A stretch of 64,000 bases of DNA from Bog-532 sp963828445 (lineage in GTDB: Bacteria > Actinomycetota > Actinomycetes > Streptosporangiales > Streptosporangiaceae): the NCBI GenBank assembly GCA_963828445.1, contig CAWHFP010000001.1:620001-684000 (forward strand). The letters are read 5' to 3'. Position numbers and translations under genes: made by a program. Positions 8,522 to 15,446 of the stretch are shown here, piece by piece; position 1 is the first letter of the stretch, and each line of letters begins with the position of its first letter. The notes under the pieces are model-generated. The model had not been told where the DNA came from. It worked only from the letters and a program-made list of their open reading frames with translations, and searched no databases.

Positions 8522-9598
8522 ATGAAGGCTGCTGTGCTGAACGAATTCGGGTCCCCGCTCGAGCTGACCACCCTGCCCGACCTGGTGCTGGGCACCGGGG
8601 AGATCATCGTGGACGTGGTGGCGGCGCACGTCCTGTCCTACACCGGCGAGGTGCTGCGCGGGGAGCGCAACTACGCGCTCGAACTGCCGCTGGCCCCGGG
8701 TACGGCCGCGGTCGGCCGGGTCCGGGCCACCGGGCCGGACAGCACCCGGCTGCGGCCCGGCGACTGGGTGCTGTGCGACATCACCGTCCGCTCCCGGGAC
8801 GACCTGCAGGCCCCGGACATCGTGCTGCAAGGCTGGAGCGCCCGCGGCCCGGGCGGCCGTCAGCTGATGCGGCACTACCGGCACGGCGCGTTCGCCAGCC
8901 AGATGAGGATCCCGACCGAGAACGCCATCCCGCTCGGGCCGATCGACGAGGCCGACGCCGGACGCTGGTGTGCGCTCGACCTGCTGCTGGTGCCGTACGG
9001 CGGCCTGACCGCCGTCGACCTGCAGGCGGGCGAGACCGTGCTGGTCAGCGGGGCGACCGGGAACTACGGCAGCGCCGGGGTGGCGGTGGCGCTGGCCATG
9101 GGGGCGGCCCGGGTGGTGGCCCCGGGCCGCAACCAGGCCGTGCTCGACGACCTGGCCCGCCGCTACGGGAACCGGGTCCGGACCACCCGGCTGACCGGCG
9201 ACCCCGAGGAAGACCAGCGGCGGATGCGGGCCGCCGCCGACGGCCCGATCGACGTGGTGCTGGACCTGCTGCCGCCCGCGGCGGGCACGGCCCCGGTCAG
9301 GGCCGCGGCCCTGACCGTGCGCGAGTTCGGCCGCATCGCGCTGATGGGCGGGGTCGGCATGCTGGGCGGGGACGACCTGGCCCTGCCCTACCCGTGGCTG
9401 ATGCGCAACGGCATCACCGTCCGCGGCCAGTGGATGTTCCCGCGCGCGGTCGCACCCCGGCTGGTCAGCCTGGCCCGGTCCGGCCTGCTCGACCTGGGCC
9501 AGTACCAGGTCACCGAGTTCAGCCTGGACGAGGTGAACAAGGCCGTGGAGCACGCGGCGGGGGACAAGCCGTTCGCCCTGACCGTGGTCCGCCCGTAA
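8522..9598 (+). CDS. MDR-superfamily zinc-type alcohol dehydrogenase/quinone oxidoreductase
   Basis: 358 residues starting MKAAVLNEFGSPLEL. A medium-chain dehydrogenase/reductase with an N-terminal GroES-like domain and a Rossmann NAD(P) domain (VLVSGATGNYGSAGVAVALA, near residue 175). The usual catalytic zinc cysteine and GHE motif are absent, as in the zinc-free quinone oxidoreductase branch, so NADPH-dependent reduction of a quinone, enone or similar carbonyl is likely. It is divergent from the XRE regulator, the usual arrangement for this regulator type, so redox or xenobiotic response is inferred. The ATG at 8522 is preferred to the in-frame GTG at 8513 because it gives the family N-terminus. 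Confidence 0.88.
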   Translation: MKAAVLNEFGSPLELTTLPDLVLGTGEIIVDVVAAHVLSYTGEVLRGERNYALELPLAPGTAAVGRVRATGPDSTRLRPGDWVLCDITVRSRDDLQAPDIVLQGWSARGPGGRQLMRHYRHGAFASQMRIPTENAIPLGPIDEADAGRWCALDLLLVPYGGLTAVDLQAGETVLVSGATGNYGSAGVAVALAMGAARVVAPGRNQAVLDDLARRYGNRVRTTRLTGDPEEDQRRMRAAADGPIDVVLDLLPPAAGTAPVRAAALTVREFGRIALMGGVGMLGGDDLALPYPWLMRNGITVRGQWMFPRAVAPRLVSLARSGLLDLGQYQVTEFSLDEVNKAVEHAAGDKPFALTVVRP

Positions 9599-9600
9599 CG

Positions 9601-10338
9601 ACCGGGGCGCCGGCGCCACCGACAGCGCCGCGCCCACGCCGTACCGGCGGATCAGCTTGGCGACCAGGCCGGACTCGACGGCGTCGGTAACGAAGGCCTG
9701 GAGGTAGGACAGTCCGGCCGGGCGGCCCGGCGGGCAGGCGATGGCCTGCTGCACGGCGGTGAAGTGACCGCGCAGCACGGTGGTGCCGGGCACCTGGAGC
9801 GCCTCTTCGGCCAGCGACGAGGCCAGCCCGGCCAGCAGGTGGCGGGGCCGGCGGCGAAGATTTCGCGGGCCTGCTCCGGGCTGGCCGTCTGGACCAGGTC
9901 GGCGTGGACCAGGTGGGCCTCCAGCCACAGGGTGTAGGCGCTGCTGCGGGTGGCGACGATGGTCCGGCCCGGCTGGTCGGCGTCGGCCAGCCGGCCGATC
10001 CCGGACCCGGTGTGGGCCAGGTAGGTGGCGGGCAGTTCGGCGTAGGGCGCGGTGAAGTCCATGGCCGTGGCCCGGGCTGGGTCCGCGCCGAGCAGGGCGA
10101 TGTCCCACTCGTCGGCGCCGGCCCGGTCGGCCACCGCGCCCGGTGACGGGTAGCCGACCAGGTCCACCGGCACCCCGAGGCGCCGGGCCAGTTCCGCGGC
10201 CAGGGCCGGGGCCACCCCGTCCGGGCCGCCGTCGGGCGCCCTGCCGCTGACCAGCACCGGGTTGCGCTCGTTGATCCCGGCCCGCAGCCGTCCGCGGGGG
10301 GCCAGGTCCTGTTTCGCCTGTTCGCTCACTGGGCTCAT
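9601..10338 (-). pseudogene. Signal-less solute-binding protein (SBP_bac_3 fold), frameshifted
   Basis: The first 165 residues are a solute-binding lobe pair (LAPRGRLRAGINERNPVLVS, IALLGADPARATAMDFTAPY) starting MSPVSEQAKQ. As in a known actinobacterial subgroup there is no signal peptide or lipobox, so the protein would be cytoplasmic. Near 9845, after EIFAAGP, the frame becomes proline/arginine-rich nonsense. The neighbouring frame restores the expected ending HLLAGLASSLAEEALQVPGT, FTAVQQAIACPP and YGVGAALSVAPAP. One missing base explains this. In the restored frame no stop follows before the convergent oxidoreductase gene, so the 3' limit is approximate. Ligand unknown; no ABC permease or ATPase is nearby. 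Confidence 0.75.
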
Positions 10339-10375
10339 CGTGCCATCGTTGACACCGTTCCCGCACCGCCCTAGC

Positions 10376-10391
10376 GTTGGATCGCTCCAAC
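10376..10391. promoter_or_regulatory. LacI-family operator in front of its own regulator gene
   Basis: GTTGGATCGCTCCAAC is an inverted repeat with 6-bp arms GTTGGA/TCCAAC. It lies 28 bases upstream of the GTG at 10420. A near-identical site (TTGGAGCGCTCCAA) precedes the desaturase gene at 11571. The shape, with a CG-rich centre and symmetric TTGGA arms, is typical of LacI-family operators. This supports autoregulation by the downstream gene. Confidence 0.8.
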
Positions 10392-10419
10392 AGGGTTGGG
10401 CACCGACATCGGAGGGCTT

Positions 10420-11475
10420 GTGGCGACCCCGGGGACCAAACGAGACAGTTCCAGCCGGGCCAGCGGCCGGCCGACGCTGGAGACGGTGGCCCGCCGGGCC
10501 GGGGTGTCCCGGTCGCTGGTGTCGCTGGTGCTCAACGACTCCCCCAAGGTCAGCCAGGCCAGCCGGGACGCGGTCCTGCAGGCCATGGCCGACCTGGACT
10601 ACCGGCCCAACGCCGCCGCCCGGCGGCTGGCCGAGCGGCGGTCGCGCACGGTCGGCGTGCTCCTCAACGATCTACGGCAGCCCTGGTACGCGGACATGCT
10701 GGACGGGCTGACCCCAGTCCTGTACGGGGCGGGCAAGCACGTCCTGCTCGGGGACGGCCGCATCGACCAGATGATGGATGAGACTCTGACCTGGTCCTTC
10801 CTTGATTTCGGGGTCGACGGGCTGGTGCTGGCCGGGTCGATCCCGATGTCGGAGGCGCTGGTGTCGATCGCCAGCAAGATCCCGACCGTGGCCGTGGGCG
10901 GGCGGGGCCTGGACCTGGACCTGCCGCACGTGGACGTGCTGGCCAACGACAACGAGCGCGGCGCCGCCCTGGTCGTGGAGCACCTGGCTGGGCTGGGCCA
11001 CAGCCGGATCGCGCACATCTCCGGCCTGCCCAGCGTGGCCGGGCGGCTGCGCATGCACGGCTACGAGGCCGCCATGCGGGCCGCGGGCCTGGGCGGCCAC
11101 GTGCTCATCGACCACGGGGACATGAGCGAGGAAGGCGGCTACCGGTCCACCGTGCGCCTGCTCAGCCGGGCCGACCGGCCCACCGCAATCTTCGCCGCCA
11201 ACGACCTGACCTGCGTGGGCGCCCTGTCGGCGGCCACCGCGCTGGGGGTCCAGGTGCCGGCCGAACTGTCGCTGGCGGGGTTCGACAACTCGCTGTTCTC
11301 CCGGTTGCGCGCGCTGTGGCTGACCAGTGTGGATGGCACCGCGTACCCGATGGGCCAGCAGGCCGCCCGGATGCTGCTCAAGCGGATCGAGCAGCCGTCG
11401 GCGCCCGCCCAGACCCGGCTGCTGCCGCCGCGGCTGGAAGTCCGCGGCTCGACCGGACCGGTCCCCGCCCGCTAG
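10420..11475 (+). CDS. LacI-family transcriptional regulator
   Basis: 351 residues. The N-terminal HTH (LETVARRAGVSRSLVSLVLN, then YRPNAAARRLAERRS) is the LacI DNA-binding and hinge region. The rest is a periplasmic-binding-protein-like ligand domain (VGVLLNDLRQPWYADMLDGL; AIFAANDLTCVGALSAA; LAGFDNSLFSRL). GTG at 10420 is chosen because GGAGGG lies just upstream; an in-frame TTG at 10396 is a weaker alternative. Matching palindromes at 10376 and 11571 imply it represses itself and the following desaturase/Rieske pair. The inducer is likely a sugar, cyclitol or related compound, but the sequence does not say which. Confidence 0.93.
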   Translation: MATPGTKRDSSSRASGRPTLETVARRAGVSRSLVSLVLNDSPKVSQASRDAVLQAMADLDYRPNAAARRLAERRSRTVGVLLNDLRQPWYADMLDGLTPVLYGAGKHVLLGDGRIDQMMDETLTWSFLDFGVDGLVLAGSIPMSEALVSIASKIPTVAVGGRGLDLDLPHVDVLANDNERGAALVVEHLAGLGHSRIAHISGLPSVAGRLRMHGYEAAMRAAGLGGHVLIDHGDMSEEGGYRSTVRLLSRADRPTAIFAANDLTCVGALSAATALGVQVPAELSLAGFDNSLFSRLRALWLTSVDGTAYPMGQQAARMLLKRIEQPSAPAQTRLLPPRLEVRGSTGPVPAR

Positions 11476-11570
11476 GCACCCCGTCCGGAGTGTCCAGCCA
11501 GGGGACCAACCTTCGATATGAAAATGATCCCCTTGACAGGCCTGGAGCCAGCGCTGATGATGAGCCTGAG

Positions 11571-11584
11571 TTGGAGCGCTCCAA
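11571..11584. promoter_or_regulatory. Perfect LacI-type operator upstream of the desaturase/ferredoxin pair
   Basis: TTGGAGCGCTCCAA is a perfect 14-bp palindrome, 58 bases before the ATG of the desaturase gene. It shares both arms with the site at 10376. A possible -35-like TTGACA sits upstream at 11533-11538. Confidence 0.85.
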
Positions 11585-11642
11585 ACGGTGCCGGTGTTCG
11601 CGTCGTTGGTGGTGTCGGTGTCGGTATCGGTAGGTGGTGGCC

Positions 11643-12758
11643 ATGAACAAGGAACGGCTGGAGCGGTACAGCCTGGTCGGCGCGGAGAACCAGGCGGCGG
11701 TGGACGCGGGCCTGGCCGACGCGTCCTGGTTCCGCAGCGCGGTGCCGCGCAAGCGGATGAAGGAGCTGATGCGGCGGTCCGACTATCCGGCCGTGCGCGA
11801 CACCATCATCTGGTTCGGCCTGATGTTCACCTTCGCCGGGCTCGGCAGCGCCCTGTGGATCGTCTGGAGCAGCTGGTGGGCGGTGCCGTTCTTCCTGGCC
11901 TACGGCGTCCTGTACGGGTCGACCTCGGACTCACGCTGGCACGAGGCCGGGCACGGCACCGCGTTCAAGACCCGGTGGATCGACGAGGGCCTCTACCAGG
12001 TCGCTTCGTTCATGATCATGCGCGACCCGACCACCTGGCGCTGGAGCCACACCCGGCACCACACCGACACCCTGATCGTCGGCCGGGACCCGGAGATCGC
12101 GGTCATGCGCCCGGCGCGGCTGGCCAAGCTGCTGGCCAACTACTTCGGCCTGATCGACGTGCCCACCGCGTTCCTGCTCATGGTCACCCACGCGGCCGGG
12201 CGGCTCACCGCCGACGAGGCCGACTACGTGCCCGAGACCGAGCGGAAGAAGGTCTACCGGACGGCCCGCGTTCACCTGGCCATCTACGCGGTCGCGATCG
12301 CGCTGGCCATCGGGTTCGGCAGCTGGCTGCCGGTGGTGCTGATCGGCGGGCCGCGCATCTACGGCGCGTTCATGCTCCAGGTCTACGGGTTCACCCAGCA
12401 CGCGGGCATGGGCGAGAACGTGCTCGACCACCGGCTCAACACCCGCACGGTCAAGATGTGCGTGGTCAACCGGTTCCTGTACTGGAACATGAACTACCAC
12501 GTCGAGCACCACATGTTCCCGATGGTGCCGTACTACCGGCTGGCCGAACTGCACGAGGAGATCAAGCACGACTGCGCGCCGGTGTATCCGTCGCTGTGGG
12601 CGGCCTACAAGGAGATCATCCCGGCCGTGCTGCACCAGCTGCGGGACCAGGAGTACTACGTGCGGCGCGAGCTGCTGCCGGGCGCGGCCCCGTTCAATGA
12701 GCCCACCCCCGTCACCGACGGCCGCGCGCGGCCGCTGACCGAAGCCACCGCAGCCTAG
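11643..12758 (+). CDS. Fatty-acid-desaturase-family membrane di-iron oxygenase (MocD-like)
   Basis: 371 residues from ATG 11643, with AGGTGG about 5 nt upstream; an in-frame GTG at 11634 is possible. It has the three histidine boxes of membrane di-iron desaturases/hydroxylases: HEAGH (100-104), HTRHH (136-140) and HVEHH (286-290). Hydrophobic pairs lie near residues 55-90 and 210-245. The enzyme would need electrons from a ferredoxin, and the next gene, 9 bp downstream, is a Rieske ferredoxin of the MocE type. This pairing is known from rhizopine catabolism (MocD/MocE), where an O-methyl cyclitol is demethylated, so a sugar-like methylated substrate is as plausible as a lipid. LacI-type control supports the former. 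Substrate is inferred only. Confidence 0.88.
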   Translation: MNKERLERYSLVGAENQAAVDAGLADASWFRSAVPRKRMKELMRRSDYPAVRDTIIWFGLMFTFAGLGSALWIVWSSWWAVPFFLAYGVLYGSTSDSRWHEAGHGTAFKTRWIDEGLYQVASFMIMRDPTTWRWSHTRHHTDTLIVGRDPEIAVMRPARLAKLLANYFGLIDVPTAFLLMVTHAAGRLTADEADYVPETERKKVYRTARVHLAIYAVAIALAIGFGSWLPVVLIGGPRIYGAFMLQVYGFTQHAGMGENVLDHRLNTRTVKMCVVNRFLYWNMNYHVEHHMFPMVPYYRLAELHEEIKHDCAPVYPSLWAAYKEIIPAVLHQLRDQEYYVRRELLPGAAPFNEPTPVTDGRARPLTEATAA

Positions 12759-12767
12759 GAGGAACCT

Positions 12768-13082
12768 GTGCCCGAGTGGATCGCCGCCTGCGCGGCCGAC
12801 GACATCGACCCCGAGGACGTCATCCCGTTCCAGCACGGCGGGCGGGACTACGCGATCTACCGGTCCCCGGACGACACGTTCCACGCCACCGACGGCCACT
12901 GCACGCACGAGAAGACCCTGCTCTGTGACGGCCTGGTCGAGGGCGGCGTCATCGAGTGCCCCAAGCACAACGGCCGGTTCGACTACACCAGCGGCAAGGC
13001 GCTCGGCGCCCCGGTGCTGGTCGACATCGGCACCTACCCGGTCAAGGTCACCGACGGCACGGTCTACCTCGGCCTAACCTGA
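12768..13082 (+). CDS. Rieske-type [2Fe-2S] ferredoxin, MocE family
   Basis: 104 residues. The Rieske cluster ligands are CTH (C45, H47) and CPKH (C64, H67), in a fold of the expected size for a stand-alone ferredoxin. Start GTG 12768 is preceded by AGGAGG. It follows the desaturase by 9 bp and is the likely electron donor to its di-iron site. No ferredoxin reductase is encoded nearby, so a reductase must act from elsewhere. Its stop overlaps the 3' end of the convergent ArsR gene by 9 bp. Confidence 0.92.
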   Translation: MPEWIAACAADDIDPEDVIPFQHGGRDYAIYRSPDDTFHATDGHCTHEKTLLCDGLVEGGVIECPKHNGRFDYTSGKALGAPVLVDIGTYPVKVTDGTVYLGLT

Positions 13083-14060
13083 CCGGGGCTGAGCCAGCTG
13101 GGCCCCGAGCGGGGTCTGCTGGTAGACGACGGTGTGGCGGTAGCGACGGCGGGTGAGCAGGCCCGCCGCCTGCAGCGCGGCCAGGTGCCCGGACACCGTG
13201 CTGGCCGCCACGCCGTGCCGCCCAGCCAGGGTCTGGGTGGACGCGGGCTCGGCCAGCGACTCCAGCAGGGCGGCCCGGGTCCGGCCCAGCAGCCCGGCCA
13301 GGGCGCCGGAATGCTGGGTCCGGGCAGGCTGCCACAGCTCGGCGATCCCCCGGGCCGGGTAGATGAACGCGGGCCGGGCCGGCGGCTCGAAGATCGCGGC
13401 CTGCCCCGGCCACACGAACACGCTGGGCATGAGCATCAGGCCCGCCCCGCCGAGCCGGTGGCGCTGGGCCGAAGGGGTCTCGATGACCAGGGCCCGGCCG
13501 GTCCAGCGGGCCTTCGGGTGCAGGTCGTCCAGCACCCGCTCCAGGCCGTAGTCGGCCAGCAGCTGGGTCCGGTACAGCACGTCGGCCTGCAGCAGCCCGC
13601 GCAGCCGCGGCCAGTGCGGCGCGATCAGCAGCCGCCAGCACTCCTCGAGCAGATCGGCCAGCCGGGCCCGGGTCGCGGCCGGGTCGTCGAGCAGCCGCCC
13701 GGCGCCCTCGGGCACGGGGGCGCCGGACCGGTCGGTCAGGCTGTGTTCGACCTCCTCGGCCACCTGGGCCAGCGGGGTGGCCCGGACCTGGGCCAGTTGC
13801 TCGCCGATGTCGGTGGCGGGCCCGCCCGGGGTGGGACTGAGGAAGTCCGGGGTCCAGCCGTGGCGGGGCGACAGCACCAGCAGCGGCCACAGCTCGAGGC
13901 CGGCCAGTTCCGGCCGCACCGCGTCCAGCCAGGGCAGGTGGTAGCTGTGCCGGTGCGGTTCGAGCAGCACCCGCACCGCGGCCATGGTCTCCCACAGCGG
14001 CGAGGTCACGAACCGGACCCGGGCCGGGTCGTCGCGGCCGAAGCTGAGGACCAGGCTCAC
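13074..14060 (-). CDS. ArsR/SmtB-type winged-helix regulator with long N-terminal domain
   Basis: 328 residues. The winged helix is C-terminal (LLGRTRAALLESLAEPASTQ, then LAGRHGVAASTVSGHLAALQ and AAGLLTRRRYRHTVVYQQT), preceded by a DUF5937-like N-terminal domain of unknown role (FGRDDPARVRFVTSPLWETM). Start GTG 14060 is chosen because GGAGG lies about 7 nt upstream; the frame extends further but reads as non-coding. It is divergent from an MFS exporter, with an 18-bp palindrome between, the common regulator/efflux arrangement. No metal-binding cysteine motif is seen, so a small-molecule inducer is more likely than a metal. Confidence 0.87.
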   Translation of the reverse strand: MSLVLSFGRDDPARVRFVTSPLWETMAAVRVLLEPHRHSYHLPWLDAVRPELAGLELWPLLVLSPRHGWTPDFLSPTPGGPATDIGEQLAQVRATPLAQVAEEVEHSLTDRSGAPVPEGAGRLLDDPAATRARLADLLEECWRLLIAPHWPRLRGLLQADVLYRTQLLADYGLERVLDDLHPKARWTGRALVIETPSAQRHRLGGAGLMLMPSVFVWPGQAAIFEPPARPAFIYPARGIAELWQPARTQHSGALAGLLGRTRAALLESLAEPASTQTLAGRHGVAASTVSGHLAALQAAGLLTRRRYRHTVVYQQTPLGAQLAQPRSG

Positions 14061-14096
14061 GGGCACCTCCCTGCTCCCCGGCCGGCTCGGCCGGAG

Positions 14097-14114
14097 ATTC
14101 GGCCTGGGCCGAAT
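14097..14114. promoter_or_regulatory. Palindromic operator between the ArsR and MFS genes
   Basis: ATTCGGCCTGGGCCGAAT has perfect 8-bp arms around a TG centre. It lies 36 bases from the regulator start and 41 from the MFS start, the right place for control of both. ArsR-family proteins bind such 12-2-12 or shorter symmetric sites. Confidence 0.8.
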
Positions 14115-14154
14115 GTCTATCAGTGAGGGTAGCCCGCCGGGCACCCTGGCTGAC

Positions 14155-15417
14155 ATGTCCGCCGTCGACGCCGCCGCCCCCGAGGAGACCCCGGCCGTCC
14201 GGGCCCGGTACCGCGACGTGCTGGGCCGGGGCGAGTTCCGGTCGATCTTCGTGGCCAACATCGTGTCCATGCTGGGCAACGTGATCGCCTCGGTGGCGCT
14301 GACCGTGCTGGTCTACCAGCAGACCGGCTCGCCCGCGCTGGCCGCCCTGGTCATGGCGCTGTCGTTCCTGCCCTACCTGATCGGCGGGGTGCTGCTGAGC
14401 GCGATCGTGGACCGGCTGCCCGGCCGCCGGGTGCTGGTCGGCTGCGACCTGGCCAGCGCGGCGGTGGTGGCGGTGATGGTCATCCCCGGGATCCCCGTGG
14501 CCGGGCTGCTGATCCTGCTGTTCGGGCTGGGCCTGATCGCACCGGTCTTCCAGAGCGTGCGGGCCACGGTGCTGCCGGAGGTCCTGCCACCCGGTGCCCC
14601 GTATGTGCTGGGCCGGTCGCTGATGCGGCTGGTGGCCCAGGGCGCGCAGATCGCCGGGTACGGCGCGGGGGGCCTGCTACTGGCGTTCCTGCCGCCGCGC
14701 GGAGCGCTGGCCGCGGACGCGGTGTCGTTCGCGGCCTCGGCGCTGCTGCTGCGGGTGGGGCTGGCGTTCCGGCGGGCCGCAGGGACGGGGGCGGCGGGCG
14801 GTTCGGGAAGTCCGGGGGGGCCGGGGGGTTCGGGCGGGGCGATGGCGCGGGACTCGCTGGCCGGGCTGCGGGCGGTGCTCGCGCACCCGGCGACGCGGCG
14901 GATCATGCTGTTCGGCTGGCTGCTGCCGGTCTGCGAGGTCGCGCCCGAAGCGCTGGCCGCGCCCTACGCCTCCTTCATCGGCCAGCCGGCCCGGGTGGCC
15001 GGCTACCTGCTGATGGGCATCCCGGTCGGGACCGTGGTCGCGGACGTACTGGCCGCCCGCCTGCTGCCGACCCACTGGCAGCGGCGCATCATCGTGCCCG
15101 CCGCCTTGCTGTCGTTCGCGGCCCTGATCGGGTTCGCGGCCGGCCCCGGCCTGGCCGTGGCCCTGGCCCTGCTGGTCGTGGCCGGCCTCGGCTCGGCCTG
15201 GATGGTGGGCATGGACGGCCTGCTGGTGACCACGGCCCCGCCCGAGCTGCGCAACCGGGCCCTGGCCCTGAACAGCGCGGGCCTGATGTTCACCCAGGGC
15301 GCCGGGTTCGCGCTGTGGGGGCTGGCCGGGCAGTACGTGTCCCTGCCGGTGGTCATCGCCGCGGCCGGGGTGCTGGGGGCGGTCGCGGTGGTCGCGTTCC
15401 GGCCGCTCCGCCGGTGA
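14155..15417 (+). CDS. MFS transporter
   Basis: 420 residues from ATG 14155. It has about 12 hydrophobic segments and an EnfT/MefA-like pattern (FRSIFVANIVSMLGNVIASV; LPYLIGGVLLSAIVDRLPGR). The central cytoplasmic loop holds a glycine/serine/proline linker (GGSGSPGGPGGSGG) encoded by G-rich repeats, likely variable between strains. Proton-driven export of a drug or metabolite is the usual role. It is divergent from the ArsR-type regulator with a shared palindrome, so inducible efflux is likely. Substrate unknown. Confidence 0.9.
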   Translation: MSAVDAAAPEETPAVRARYRDVLGRGEFRSIFVANIVSMLGNVIASVALTVLVYQQTGSPALAALVMALSFLPYLIGGVLLSAIVDRLPGRRVLVGCDLASAAVVAVMVIPGIPVAGLLILLFGLGLIAPVFQSVRATVLPEVLPPGAPYVLGRSLMRLVAQGAQIAGYGAGGLLLAFLPPRGALAADAVSFAASALLLRVGLAFRRAAGTGAAGGSGSPGGPGGSGGAMARDSLAGLRAVLAHPATRRIMLFGWLLPVCEVAPEALAAPYASFIGQPARVAGYLLMGIPVGTVVADVLAARLLPTHWQRRIIVPAALLSFAALIGFAAGPGLAVALALLVVAGLGSAWMVGMDGLLVTTAPPELRNRALALNSAGLMFTQGAGFALWGLAGQYVSLPVVIAAAGVLGAVAVVAFRPLRR

Positions 15418-15437
15418 GTTCCGGCCTAGCCGGAGCT
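15417..15437. terminator. Short hairpin between convergent genes
   Basis: Stem AGTTCCGGC/GCCGGAGCT around CTA, with one G-U pair, directly after the MFS stop and before the M48 gene stop at 15447. It could terminate from both sides. It lacks a clear U-run. Confidence 0.5.
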
Positions 15438-15446
15438 CCTCTCGCG

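Noticed and set aside
8489..10390. Very long minus-strand open frame across the MDR and SBP region
   Set aside because: Mostly antisense of the MDR gene, arginine/glutamine-rich; only its stretch about 9601-9845 is real, as the continuation of the frameshifted SBP.
11643..13082. Calling the desaturase/Rieske pair a proven rhizopine pathway
   Set aside because: Only the two-gene pattern and LacI control support it; no other moc-type catabolic genes are adjacent.
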